Shown one piece after another: positions 1-8,141 of a stretch of DNA of 24,758 nt. A model generated the notes under the pieces. It worked only from the letters and a program-made list of their open reading frames with translations, ran no database searches and was not told the origin of the DNA. Source of the stretch: Methylophilaceae bacterium (GTDB lineage: Bacteria > Pseudomonadota > Gammaproteobacteria > Burkholderiales > Methylophilaceae); assembly GCA_025362115.1 (NCBI GenBank), contig JANYIK010000097.1, forward strand, positions 1-24,758, given 5' to 3'. Position 1 is the first letter of the stretch; each line of letters opens with the position of its first letter. A program made the position numbers and the translations under genes.

Positions 1-38
1 TGGCAGTTTCTCTGGCATTCTGGCAAGAAGCGAGTTAA
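1..38 (+). CDS. 3' end of an upstream gene (partial)
   Basis: The third reading frame from the left edge is open and ends in TAA at 36-38, giving a tail reading AVVSLAFWQEAS. It ends 2 bp before the UDP-glucuronate decarboxylase start, the tight spacing expected inside an operon. A purine-rich stretch (AAGAAG, 25-30) inside this tail could be the ribosome binding site of the next gene. Too little is present to name the product. The frame assignment rests only on spacing. Confidence 0.4.
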   Translation, partial: AVSLAFWQEAS

Positions 39-40
39 AA

Positions 41-970
41 ATGAAAATCCTTGTTACTGGTGGCGCAGGATTTCTAGGCTCTCACCTTTGTGAGCGTCTT
101 GTTGAGCGCGGCGATGATGTGCTGTGTGTAGATAATTTTTACACGGGCAATAAAAATAATATTAAGCATCTCCTAGGGAATTCTTGTTTTGAGTTGATGC
201 GTCATGACGTGACTTTCCCACTTTATGTGGAAGTTGACCAAATTTATAATTTGGCCTGCCCAGCATCTCCTATCCATTACCAGTTTGACCCAGTGCAAAC
301 AACTAAAACCAGCGTACACGGCGCTATCAATATGCTGGGTTTGGCAAAACGTGTTAAAGCCAAAATACTTCAAGCAAGTACCAGTGAAGTCTATGGCGAC
401 CCAGAAGTCCATCCTCAACCAGAATCTTATTGGGGAAAAGTAAATCCGATTGGCCTTCGCAGTTGTTACGATGAAGGCAAGCGTTGCGCCGAAACGCTGT
501 TTTTTGATTATTGGCGGCAACACAATCTGCGAATTAAAGTTATCCGTATTTTCAATACTTACGGACCAAGGATGCACCCTAATGATGGGCGGGTGGTGAG
601 CAACTTTATTGTTCAAGCACTTAAGGGCGAAGAAATCACCATCTATGGCGATGGTCAGCAAACTCGCAGCTTTTGTTATGTAGACGATTTGGTCGAAGCA
701 ATGATCAGAATGATGGATACCAGTGACGACTTTACTGGCCCGGTGAATATAGGCAATCCAACGGAATTTACCATGCTGGAGTTAGCCGAGAAGATTATTA
801 AACTTACTGACTCCAACAGCGCATTAGTATTTAGGCCATTGCCTTCGGATGATCCTAAGCAAAGACAACCAAACATTCAGCTGGCACAAGAAAAATTAGG
901 TTGGCAACCCTCAATAGCGCTTGAGGATGGGCTAAAACAGACGATTGCTTACTTTAAGAAGATATTGTGA
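41..970 (+). CDS. UDP-glucuronate decarboxylase (UXS-type extended SDR)
   Basis: This enzyme would convert UDP-glucuronate to UDP-xylose through a 4-keto intermediate, supplying a pentose donor for surface glycans. The 309-residue protein has the extended short-chain dehydrogenase layout. An N-terminal Rossmann motif GGAGFLG (residues 7-13) is followed by an acidic residue (D31) that would bind the NAD ribose. The TSEVYGD segment (114-120) and catalytic YxxxK (Y143, K147 in SCYDEGKR) come next, then NTYGPRM and a DDLVEAM segment. The SEVYG/YDEGKR combination favours UXS over the related epimerases and dTDP-glucose dehydratases. The length fits a soluble bacterial UXS. The next gene starts 1 bp after its stop, so the two are probably co-transcribed. 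Confidence 0.88.
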   Translation: MKILVTGGAGFLGSHLCERLVERGDDVLCVDNFYTGNKNNIKHLLGNSCFELMRHDVTFPLYVEVDQIYNLACPASPIHYQFDPVQTTKTSVHGAINMLGLAKRVKAKILQASTSEVYGDPEVHPQPESYWGKVNPIGLRSCYDEGKRCAETLFFDYWRQHNLRIKVIRIFNTYGPRMHPNDGRVVSNFIVQALKGEEITIYGDGQQTRSFCYVDDLVEAMIRMMDTSDDFTGPVNIGNPTEFTMLELAEKIIKLTDSNSALVFRPLPSDDPKQRQPNIQLAQEKLGWQPSIALEDGLKQTIAYFKKIL

Positions 971-971
971 A

Positions 972-1928
972 ATGAGTTCAGAACCGCATTCAACTGTCAT
1001 CGTTACGCCGGTTTATGAGGATGCTGAGGCCTCTAGCAGGCTATTCAAAGAACTTGCAGGAGAATTTGGCAATCAAATTTACGTTATCGCTATTGACGAT
1101 GGTTCAGTGCGTCAGCCGCTAAATGTGAGCTGTATTTCACAAGCGGGGTTATCAGGTGTGCTTATTAAACTCAAACGCAATGTTGGCCACCAACGCGCTA
1201 TTGCAATAGGGATCAATTACGTGGCCGATCATTTTCCCAATAGTAACGTGGTTGTGATGGATTCCGATGGTGAAGATATGCCTCAGACCATCAGACCGTT
1301 ATTGCAACTGCTTGAAGCGCCTGAGGTTGACGTAGTTGTCGCGCAGCGCAAAAGCAGGGTAGAGACTTTGCGTTTTCGGATTTTTTACTTTGTTTACAAA
1401 TGGCTTTTTAATACCCTGACCGGACAAAAAATCAGTTTTGGTAACTTCATGGCATTAAAGCCAGTAGCAGTAAAGCGGCTTGCGTTTATGCAAGAGCTTT
1501 GGACACATGTGGCTGGCTGTGTACTGATTTCCAAGTTGCGAATAGTCACTTGCTCCCTGGATCGCGGCGCTAGATATGCGGGTAAAAGCAAAATGAACTT
1601 CGTCAGTTTGGCACTGCATGGATTTAAGGGGCTGATGATTTTTGCCGAGGATGTACTGGTGCGTGTAGGTATTGCTTGTTCCATTGTTGCTGCATTAGCG
1701 GTTGTTGGTAGCTTCGTAGCTTTAGTGCTTAAAGTACTGGGATTTGCTACGCCCGGATGGTTCTCAGTAGTCGTGGGCATCCTGCTGCTTGTATTTCTGC
1801 AAACAGGCGCTCTCACCTTGGTAATGCTTATGCTGACCGGAGTGATACGAAGTAGTTTAGGAATAAAAGTACCTCACCAGGACTTCATTGAATCCATTGC
1901 ACATGCACAAACACAAGATCAGCACTAA
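972..1928 (+). CDS. Polyisoprenyl-phosphate glycosyltransferase, GT2 (DPM1/GtrB-like)
   Basis: This is a membrane-anchored family 2 glycosyltransferase that would move a sugar from a nucleotide donor to undecaprenyl phosphate on the cytoplasmic face. I chose the ATG at 972 because it follows the previous stop by 1 bp and the protein then begins right before the GT-A fold; an upstream start at 945 would overlap the previous gene. The 318-residue product has TPVYEDAEAS (12-21), DDGS (42-45), DSDGED (97-102, metal and donor binding), a basic AQRKSR segment, and RYAGKSKMN (201-209). Two hydrophobic helices lie at about 233-255 and 264-293. The adjoining GtrA-like gene gives the classic GtrA/GtrB pairing. 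The sugar cannot be read from sequence; a pentose made via the upstream UXS is an inference. Confidence 0.85.
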   Translation: MSSEPHSTVIVTPVYEDAEASSRLFKELAGEFGNQIYVIAIDDGSVRQPLNVSCISQAGLSGVLIKLKRNVGHQRAIAIGINYVADHFPNSNVVVMDSDGEDMPQTIRPLLQLLEAPEVDVVVAQRKSRVETLRFRIFYFVYKWLFNTLTGQKISFGNFMALKPVAVKRLAFMQELWTHVAGCVLISKLRIVTCSLDRGARYAGKSKMNFVSLALHGFKGLMIFAEDVLVRVGIACSIVAALAVVGSFVALVLKVLGFATPGWFSVVVGILLLVFLQTGALTLVMLMLTGVIRSSLGIKVPHQDFIESIAHAQTQDQH

Positions 1929-2313
1929 CAGCCTGGATGTCGCGCAAATTATTCGATACACAATGAACGGACTAATAGCTACGGCCATCCACTTTTCAAT
2001 TTTATACTTTAATCTCAAAGTGTTATATTTTTACTCAGCAGGGCTGGCAAACATGGTCGCCGCTTTATTTGGAATTACCGCATCATTTTTTGGAAATCGC
2101 TATTTTGTATTTGTAGAACACACCGAGTCGATCACGCGGCAAGCAACAAAATTTGGCTCCTTGTACGCCGTCATTGCAGTCTTGCACGGCGTGATTTTGT
2201 ATATTTGGAGCGACAATTTTGGCTTAGACTATAAGCTTGGATTTTTATTGGCAACAGGATTGCAAGTGATCTTGAGTTACTTTAGCAACAAGAAACTGGT
2301 TTTTAATAAGTGA
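1903..2313 (+). CDS. GtrA-like lipid-linked sugar translocase
   Basis: This is a small four-helix membrane protein of the GtrA/DPMS type, thought to flip polyprenyl-phosphate sugars across the inner membrane or to assist the partner glycosyltransferase. From the ATG at 1903 it is 136 residues. Hydrophobic segments lie near 17-37, 45-66, 82-102 and 110-128. The paired family motifs NRYFVF (65-70) and SNKKLVF (128-134) follow helices 2 and 4. A TTG at 1888 would add five residues; the ATG is preferred. It overlaps the end of the glycosyltransferase by 26 bp and shares a GTGA overlap with the next gene, so it is translationally coupled on both sides. Confidence 0.82.
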   Translation: MHKHKISTNSLDVAQIIRYTMNGLIATAIHFSILYFNLKVLYFYSAGLANMVAALFGITASFFGNRYFVFVEHTESITRQATKFGSLYAVIAVLHGVILYIWSDNFGLDYKLGFLLATGLQVILSYFSNKKLVFNK

Positions 2314-2906
2314 AAACTGTCAAAGCCCTAGGAATGACATTGATCTTTTTGGTATTGCTCATTGGCATCTATTGGCTTCACGTCGCATTTTTTAGAGTAA
2401 ATGTCTTACTTTATAGTGCCATAGAGGACGGCCTGATCGCCACTGTGGTTTCTGCTGGAATGCTGCTGGCTTGGAATCGACAATCGGTGTTCACTGGCTT
2501 TGAAAAAGCCCAGTTATGCGTTATTTGGTTCTTGCTAGCCTATGTCTTTGCCATTTCACTTCCTACCGTTATTGACCGCTCACTTTCTTTTTATATCCTT
2601 GAAAAAATTCAGCAGCGTGGTGGTGGCATCAAGTTAGCTAGTTTTGAAGACATATTCACCAAAGAGTATGTCAAGGAACACCGATTAGTTGACATTAGAC
2701 TGACGGAGCAGCAGCAATCTGGCACTATCTTGATTGAAAAAGGTTGCGTCAAATTGACTGATCGTGGAAATAAAATTGCGGAATTCAGCAGGTTTTTTCG
2801 CAAACACTTTCTCCCTAAACAAAGACTCATCAATGGAGAGTATTCCGATGCTTTGGTCGATCCATTCCGCAAGAGTACGAATGCAGTTAACTATGCGTGC
2901 AGATAA
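2310..2906 (+). CDS. Unknown membrane protein with C-terminal soluble domain
   Basis: I do not recognise a named family. It starts at a GTG that shares four bases (GTGA) with the stop of the GtrA-like gene, so it is probably co-translated with it. The 198-residue protein has three likely membrane helices (about 5-27, 33-55 and 68-88), then a charged soluble domain. That domain contains DIRLTEQQQSGTI (128-140), a short CVKLTDRG segment (146-153) reminiscent of a winged-helix hairpin, and a basic FSRFFRKHFLPK stretch (159-170). Its position as last gene in the operon suggests a role with the lipid-linked sugar or its acceptor. This is inference from context only. Confidence 0.75.
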   Translation: MKTVKALGMTLIFLVLLIGIYWLHVAFFRVNVLLYSAIEDGLIATVVSAGMLLAWNRQSVFTGFEKAQLCVIWFLLAYVFAISLPTVIDRSLSFYILEKIQQRGGGIKLASFEDIFTKEYVKEHRLVDIRLTEQQQSGTILIEKGCVKLTDRGNKIAEFSRFFRKHFLPKQRLINGEYSDALVDPFRKSTNAVNYACR

Positions 2907-2933
2907 ATAGAAGCCGTTAACTTCTATCTTTTT
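2907..2933 (+). terminator. Rho-independent terminator of the glycosylation operon
   Basis: A 7-bp stem (ATAGAAG at 2907-2913 with CTTCTAT at 2921-2927) closes a 7-base loop and is followed by CTTTTT. It begins one base after the stop of the 198-residue protein. Its right arm overlaps the stop codon of the convergent gene. The stem is AT-rich, so efficiency is uncertain. Confidence 0.55.
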
Positions 2934-4654
2934 ACTACCGAAAAGCCGGAACTTAGGTCATTGGGATTGTTCTTTGGGTCGGTTCGCAAGCGTAATTTTT
3001 CATTGAAATACGGAGTACACGGCAGAGGTTCGTTCCAGCACAGTTCTCCCGTGTTTGTGTTTGGCAAATGAACCCGCAAGCCAGACTGGGTAATTTTAAC
3101 TTCGGTGGAAACCGAGGGGATGTCTTGCCAACCTGAAAAAGTGTGTTGTTTTATTAGCACCAGCTTTATCGTCATAAAAGCTACAGCAATGCAAAGAAAT
3201 CCCTGTAAAAACGTGTTCACGACTAACTTGTTAGGCGCAATCAGCCAATTTGGACAATATCTAAATCCAATATCTTGCAGACGGCAAATCAACAGCCACC
3301 CGGATAAAATAAGCATTAATGTCGGTATTAACTCAATAAATCTGGGGAGCGGTGCAGTAACAACCCAAAACACCAACGTAGCGAGTAAAGGCAGATGAAG
3401 TAAGTAGAATTTGTTTAGCTGGATTTTTGACCGGTACAATAAACTCAATCCTAGGTCAAAAATTGTCATGAGTACTGCAAAACCAATAGGCAAAAGGAAC
3501 AGTTCGCGGTGTTTTAACCAAGGGATAAACCATTCCCAGCCCGCTGGAAATTTCGTCTCCTTGGCAAAGCTGAAAGTTAGTAGGGCATCATCTTGGATAG
3601 TTTTAATTGGCATCGCCCAATCAAAACTCCACGCACCAAAGGGGCTGGGATAGAAAGGCGCACCAGAGAGAAGATAACCGCGTAAAAGATGAACTGCAAC
3701 AATAGCGGTGCATATCAATAAAATTTTAGTCATCATGCTTTTTTTCTGCTGCTCAAATATCCTCAATAACTGTGGGAGAACTATCACGATGCTCATCAAT
3801 GAGTAAGCCGCAGCGGAGAGTTTGATAGTAAATGCAGTCAGGCACAGAAATAAGAGCGCGATACCATAACGGCTCATTGCCGTGACTTGATCGTCTTTTA
3901 ATCGAAAAATCTGCAATACGGTCAGAAAAATGATGACTTGTAAAAAAGTAAAAATACGATCCGGCGACTGAAATGGGAGCTGTTTTGTCACAGAAGCTAG
4001 CGCAAGAAAGATCATTACCAGCAACCACATCCCTGCACGACACTGGTGCAGTTTTGCTTCCAACACGCTAGCGTAGGTTAAAAACAAAAGAAATAAGCCG
4101 CTCGCTGCATATCCTCTGCCCCAGAGCGGTGCCATATTGAGCAATGCGGCGAAGCCAAAGTAGCTTTGATTGAACGCCAAGCGTCCATGAAGATTTCCCA
4201 AACCGGGGACGGTTGGGAACAAATTGAGCCATTTTAGGGTAGTAAAGTAATACAATCCCTGATCGTAAATATGCGGTGCCAGCATTGCTGCGGAACAAAA
4301 TCCTATTAATCCGGCAATCAATATGAGTGCGACCCAAGGGCGATGCTGGAAAAATTGATGAGTGTCGGCTTTGCGCTGTCTCCATGCTTCTTGATCAAAC
4401 ATCAACGTACTGGTAATGCCGATGGTTGCGATCACTAATCCAACTCGCCAATCAATTGGCAACATGAAATGAAATAATTCCACTAGCCCTACAACTAATG
4501 AGAATCCAACCCAAATATCGAGAGTGTTGATTGTGCCAGGGCTGGGTAGCCCAATCCAACGTAGCGCGAGACGCCCCCAACCAGTCAAGACAAAAGTCAT
4601 GAGTGCCAAGACTGAGATTAAGCCCAACAAGTCATAAATGTGGTGAAGCGACAT
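2924..4654 (-). CDS. Polytopic membrane protein, GT-C or LIC_10190-like
   Basis: This 576-residue integral membrane protein has roughly a dozen hydrophobic segments. It carries a short loop reading APHIYDQGLYYFTTLKWL (about 126-143), an acidic motif early in the protein after the first helices, as seen in GT-C glycosyltransferases that use lipid-linked donors. The closing ~70 residues look soluble and periplasmic and contain two Cys-Pro/Cys-Trp positions (LCWNEPLPC). The overall look recalls the LIC_10190-type family of uncharacterised membrane proteins near polysaccharide genes, but I cannot confirm membership. It is convergent with the glycosylation operon and is the only gene of its transcript seen here. 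Function as a transferase is an inference. Confidence 0.7.
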   Translation of the reverse strand: MSLHHIYDLLGLISVLALMTFVLTGWGRLALRWIGLPSPGTINTLDIWVGFSLVVGLVELFHFMLPIDWRVGLVIATIGITSTLMFDQEAWRQRKADTHQFFQHRPWVALILIAGLIGFCSAAMLAPHIYDQGLYYFTTLKWLNLFPTVPGLGNLHGRLAFNQSYFGFAALLNMAPLWGRGYAASGLFLLFLTYASVLEAKLHQCRAGMWLLVMIFLALASVTKQLPFQSPDRIFTFLQVIIFLTVLQIFRLKDDQVTAMSRYGIALLFLCLTAFTIKLSAAAYSLMSIVIVLPQLLRIFEQQKKSMMTKILLICTAIVAVHLLRGYLLSGAPFYPSPFGAWSFDWAMPIKTIQDDALLTFSFAKETKFPAGWEWFIPWLKHRELFLLPIGFAVLMTIFDLGLSLLYRSKIQLNKFYLLHLPLLATLVFWVVTAPLPRFIELIPTLMLILSGWLLICRLQDIGFRYCPNWLIAPNKLVVNTFLQGFLCIAVAFMTIKLVLIKQHTFSGWQDIPSVSTEVKITQSGLRVHLPNTNTGELCWNEPLPCTPYFNEKLRLRTDPKNNPNDLSSGFSVVKR

Positions 4655-4887
4655 ACGCGTTAGGGGTTGTTTTTATAGCGTTTGAGTATAACCTATTTGC
4701 TTGTAGCTAGGAATAAGGCATGATGCCAATTGGCTTGCTAGCCAAAAACTGGCAGCATAGAGACTACGCATAGTTTCCAAAGAATAGAGACAGGATCAGT
4801 GGGGAGTGGCGCTCACCTTGTGTCGTTTGTTACTTGGCGGTTGATTGCAGTAAATTTAGCGTTTTGGCAGGCGAAAAGAAGCACACT
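4655..4887. other. Divergent intergenic region with a palindromic hairpin
   Basis: This 233-bp gap lies between two divergent genes and has no convincing ORF. It holds a perfect 10-bp palindrome GCCAATTGGC (4725-4734) that overlaps a hairpin formed by TTGGCT (4730-4735) and AGCCAA (4740-4745). ATGCCA (4723-4728) and TGGCAGCAT (4750-4758) extend this hairpin outward with a 2-base bulge. On the minus strand a TATACT (4690-4685) could be the -10 box of the 576-residue membrane protein; its -35 is poor. The hairpin could be an operator or a degraded repeat. Confidence 0.4.
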
Positions 4888-5700
4888 ATGACGATTCCCC
4901 TCTCGGTTTTTATCACCACTTTTAATAATGCACATACCCTGCCCGCACTGCTGGAAAGCGTGAAGTGGGCGGATGAGATTGTGGTGCTGGATTCCTTCAG
5001 CACGGACGATACACTCAAAATCGCTGAAAGCTACAATTGCCGCACTTTCCAGCATGTCTTCCAGGGTTATGGCGCACAAAAACAAATGGCGCTGGAGCAC
5101 ACCTCACACCAATGGGTATTGTTGCTGGACGCAGACGAAGCACTAACCGAGACATTACAAGCGGAAATCCACGCTTTGCTTGAGAAGCCGCTTGAATGTG
5201 ACGGTTACACCATTCCGCGTCAGGAGCAGATGTTCTGGCGCATGAACAGCCCGTATGTACGGATGAATTATTTTTTGCGTCTGTTCAATAAGCAAAAAGG
5301 TCGCATGAGCATGATGCCGGTTCACGCGGCACCCCAAGTGGATGGTCGCATCGGGCGCTTAAAAGCACCTTTCTACCATTTTGGTGAGGTGGACATTCAT
5401 ACCAAAGTAGAGAAAATAAACAGCTATTCCACTGGTTTGGTAGTAGATAAAGTAGCTAAAAAGCATAGCGCCAACCCTTGGCGCATGGTGGTGTATCCCC
5501 CATTTGCATTTATCCGCAGCTATATTTTTAAGCGCAATTTCGTCAACGGTTGGGCAGGGTTCATCGTCTCATTTTCTGGTGCTTTTTACGCTTTTCTGAA
5601 GTACGCCAAACTTTACGAATACAAGCAGTTCGAGAAATATGGCAGCAGCCAGTTACCGCCCAATGCTCCAGTACCCAAAGCGTTAAAAGCTGATGAATAA
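4888..5700 (+). CDS. Glycosyltransferase family 2, WaaE/KdtX-like
   Basis: This is a cytoplasmic GT2 enzyme resembling the LPS inner-core beta-glucosyltransferases (WaaE/KdtX group). From the ATG at 4888 the product is 270 residues. It shows FITTFNNAHTLPALLESV at the N terminus, EIVVLDSFSTDDT and LLLDADEALT (the DxD-like donor and metal site), then a conserved basic and aromatic stretch before a hydrophobic C-terminal segment (FIVSFSGAFYAFLKYAKLYEY) that may associate with the membrane. A TTG at 4834 would add 18 residues of poor quality, so the ATG is preferred; it has only a weak purine-rich SD. Its last eight bases overlap the start of the next gene. Acceptor and sugar are unknown. Confidence 0.82.
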   Translation: MTIPLSVFITTFNNAHTLPALLESVKWADEIVVLDSFSTDDTLKIAESYNCRTFQHVFQGYGAQKQMALEHTSHQWVLLLDADEALTETLQAEIHALLEKPLECDGYTIPRQEQMFWRMNSPYVRMNYFLRLFNKQKGRMSMMPVHAAPQVDGRIGRLKAPFYHFGEVDIHTKVEKINSYSTGLVVDKVAKKHSANPWRMVVYPPFAFIRSYIFKRNFVNGWAGFIVSFSGAFYAFLKYAKLYEYKQFEKYGSSQLPPNAPVPKALKADE

Positions 5701-7675
5701 GCTGGCTCAGGAAACCAGCCCTTACCTGCTACAACACGCCGAAAATCCTGTGGAATGGTATCCCTGGGGCGAAGAAGCGCTGGCTTTAGCCAAGCAACAA
5801 GACAAACCTATTCTGCTTTCGGTGGGCTACTCTGCCTGCCACTGGTGTCATGTCATGGCACACGAATCGTTTGAAGATAGCGCCACCGCCGCAGTGATGA
5901 ACGCGCACTTCATCAATATCAAAGTAGACCGCGAGGAACGTCCAGACATAGACCAAATCTATCAGACCGCGCATTCGGTGATGACCCAGCGCACAGGGGG
6001 TTGGCCGCTCACCATATTTCTAACACCAGAGCAATTACCGTTCTACGGCGGCACTTATTTCCCGCCCATGCCGCGCTACGGGTTACCGGGGTTTTCTGGC
6101 TTGATTGAAAAGGTAGCAGAAGCATATCACGAGCGCAAAGCCGACATCGCGGCGCAAGGTCATCAGCTTGTCGCTGCTCTTAATCAGCGCACGGGCAGCG
6201 CCACGCAGACTTTGAGTGACGCGCCAATCGAAACTGCCGTGGAGCAACTTACCACCGCTTTTGATTCCACTCATGGTGGCTTTGGCAGCGCCCCTAAATT
6301 CCCCAACGCGCCGGACTGGGTGCTGTTCATGCGACTGGCCGCCACTGGTGACGGCAACGCGCGGCACATGATGCACAAAACGCTGACGGCGATTGCGGCA
6401 GGTGGCATTTACGATCACTTAGCGGGCGGTTTTTGTCGTTACAGTGTGGACGAACGCTGGGAAATTCCACATTTTGAGAAAATGCTCTACGACAACGGTC
6501 AACTATTGAGTTTGTATAGCGATGGTTGGTTGTTGACAGGAGATGTCCGCTGGCAAGAGGTGGTAGAGGACTCCATCAACTGGCTACTACGCGATATGCA
6601 AGACAGCGGTGGCGCATTCTATGCTGCGCTGGACGCAGATTCTGAAGGTGTGGAAGGCAAGTATTACGTGTGGCAAACCGATGAAATAAAAGCGCTGTTG
6701 CCCGCTGAGATTTATCCGCAATTTGCCACGCACTATGGCTTGTACAACGCACCTAACTTTGAACATGAGTTTTGGCATTTATGCGTCAAAGGCACAGACG
6801 ACAGTGCGCCACACTTGAATCAGGCGCGAGAAACCCTATTAAACGTACGCGAACAACGCATTCCGCCGGGCCGTGACGAAAAAATCCTCACCAGTTGGAA
6901 TGCCCTGTTGATTCAGGGCTTAAGCAAAGCCGGGCGCGCATTTAATCGCCCAGAATGGATCAAGACTGCGCAGAAAGCTGTGGACTTTGTGCGCGAGAAT
7001 CTATGGAAAAGCGGACATTTGTTAGCGTGCTACAAAGACGGCCAAGCCCGATTTAATGGTTACTTGGACGACTATGCATTTTTATTAAATGCTCTATTAG
7101 ATTTGCTACAAGCTGAATATCGGCAAGCTGATTTGGACTTTGCTGTGAGCTTGGCAGAGGCTTTACTAGCTAATTTTGAAGATGTCCAAAACGGTGGATT
7201 TTTCTTCACTAGCCACAATCACGAAGCCCTCATCCAGCGCCCTAAATCGCCATTTGATAACGCGATTCCGTCCGGCAATGGCATCGCTACGTTTGCTTTG
7301 CAGCGATTGGGGTACGTGTTGGGCGAAGTGCGTTACCTAAGCGCCGCTGAACGCACACTGTTTGCTTTTGGTGAGGCCATTAACGGCAATCCTGCGGCCT
7401 GTCCCAGCTTACTTTGCGCACTACAAGAATGGCTGAAGCCACCAACCGTAGTGATTCTGCGCGGCGAACCAAAAGAGTTGGCAGTATGGTCTCATGCGCT
7501 ATCGACAAAATGCTTGCCGCAGTGCATAGTCATCACCTTGTTAAACAGTGTCAACACTGGGTTTGCGGCATTAGATAAACCTGTTGAAAATCAGGTCAAC
7601 GCTTGGGTGTGCCGCGGCGTTGAGTGTTTGCCAGTCATCCACCAATTAGAGGTGTTACTGACCGAATTAGCTTAA
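5693..7675 (+). CDS. YyaL/SPATA20-family thioredoxin-domain protein (DUF255)
   Basis: This 660-residue protein belongs to the widely conserved YyaL/SPATA20 group, whose biochemical role is not settled. The N-terminal thioredoxin-like domain starts with the signature NPVEWYPWGEEAL (18-30). It contains the CxxC motif in SACHWCHVM (C49, C52), followed by KVDREERPDID and GGWPLTIFLTP. The long C-terminal part has an alpha/alpha-barrel look with sugar-epimerase-like features, such as DNGQLLSLY, SWNALLIQGL and DDYAFLLNALLDL. It has no signal peptide and is full length. Its ATG lies within the last codons of the glycosyltransferase (8-base overlap) and has no independent SD that I can see, so expression is probably coupled. 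Confidence 0.88.
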   Translation: MNKLAQETSPYLLQHAENPVEWYPWGEEALALAKQQDKPILLSVGYSACHWCHVMAHESFEDSATAAVMNAHFINIKVDREERPDIDQIYQTAHSVMTQRTGGWPLTIFLTPEQLPFYGGTYFPPMPRYGLPGFSGLIEKVAEAYHERKADIAAQGHQLVAALNQRTGSATQTLSDAPIETAVEQLTTAFDSTHGGFGSAPKFPNAPDWVLFMRLAATGDGNARHMMHKTLTAIAAGGIYDHLAGGFCRYSVDERWEIPHFEKMLYDNGQLLSLYSDGWLLTGDVRWQEVVEDSINWLLRDMQDSGGAFYAALDADSEGVEGKYYVWQTDEIKALLPAEIYPQFATHYGLYNAPNFEHEFWHLCVKGTDDSAPHLNQARETLLNVREQRIPPGRDEKILTSWNALLIQGLSKAGRAFNRPEWIKTAQKAVDFVRENLWKSGHLLACYKDGQARFNGYLDDYAFLLNALLDLLQAEYRQADLDFAVSLAEALLANFEDVQNGGFFFTSHNHEALIQRPKSPFDNAIPSGNGIATFALQRLGYVLGEVRYLSAAERTLFAFGEAINGNPAACPSLLCALQEWLKPPTVVILRGEPKELAVWSHALSTKCLPQCIVITLLNSVNTGFAALDKPVENQVNAWVCRGVECLPVIHQLEVLLTELA

Positions 7676-7729
7676 ATTCTCTTTTCAATTTAGCTAAAAA
7701 TGGTTATGATGGCCTGCCTTTTAGAATTT

Positions 7730-7755
7730 TATAATCTTTATTACTATTCAAGGAG
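7730..7755 (+). promoter_or_regulatory. Promoter -10 and strong SD of the cytochrome c gene
   Basis: A perfect -10 hexamer TATAAT (7730-7735) sits in AT-rich DNA after the thioredoxin-domain gene stop, with only a weak -35 around 7707-7712 (TGATGG, 17-bp spacer). The SD AAGGAG (7750-7755) lies 6 bases before the ATG and is far better than those nearby. This fits an independently and strongly expressed gene. Confidence 0.5.
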
Positions 7756-7761
7756 TTAAGT

Positions 7762-8088
7762 ATGAAAGTTTTAACAATGTTGGTGGCTGCTGGTGCATTG
7801 CTGGCGGCGACTCAAGTGGGTGCAGTGGATGACGCAGCTGGTAAAGCCTTGGCACAAAAGAGCGGCTGCTTGCTGTGCCACAGTGTAGACAAAAAAGTAT
7901 TAGGCCCAGCCTATAAAGACGTGGCTGCCAAGTACAAAGGCCAAGCAGATGCAGAAGCCAAGCTGGTTGCCAAAGTATCTAAGGGTGGCAGCGGCGCATG
8001 GGGCCCAGTACCTATGCCAGCAAACAGCCCAAAAGTGAGCGATGCTGACATCAAGACCTTGGTTGAATGGGTGTTGGCGCAGAAGTAA
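7762..8088 (+). CDS. Periplasmic class I cytochrome c (c-551/c-552-like)
   Basis: This is a small mono-heme electron carrier of the periplasm, likely passing electrons between a bc1-type complex or a donor oxidase and a terminal oxidase. The 108-residue precursor has a typical Sec signal (lysine, then hydrophobic residues 4-16), with cleavage predicted near residue 21. The heme attachment site is CLLCH (36-40) and the axial methionine is in GPVPMPAN (M85), as in the c-551/c-552 family. The mature length of about 87 residues fits. The overall pattern is close to the Nitrosomonas c-552 type as I remember it. A good promoter and SD precede it and a terminator follows, so it appears to be a single-gene unit. 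Confidence 0.92.
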   Translation: MKVLTMLVAAGALLAATQVGAVDDAAGKALAQKSGCLLCHSVDKKVLGPAYKDVAAKYKGQADAEAKLVAKVSKGGSGAWGPVPMPANSPKVSDADIKTLVEWVLAQK

Positions 8089-8110
8089 ACGTAGCACTAA
8101 AGATGTAAAG

Positions 8111-8137
8111 AAAAAGCCAGCTTACGCTGGCTTTTTT
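8111..8137. terminator. Bidirectional terminator between cytochrome c and permease
   Basis: An 11-bp stem forms from AAAAAGCCAGC (8111-8121) and GCTGGCTTTTT (8126-8136) with a TTAC loop. T-runs flank it on both strands, so it can serve both the cytochrome c gene (+) and the convergent permease (-), whose stop lies at 8142. Confidence 0.88.
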
Positions 8138-8141
8138 GTTG

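Noticed and set aside
173..661. 162-residue minus-strand frame inside the UDP-glucuronate decarboxylase gene
   Set aside because: It lies fully antisense to a gene with all catalytic motifs and shows no recognisable protein features.
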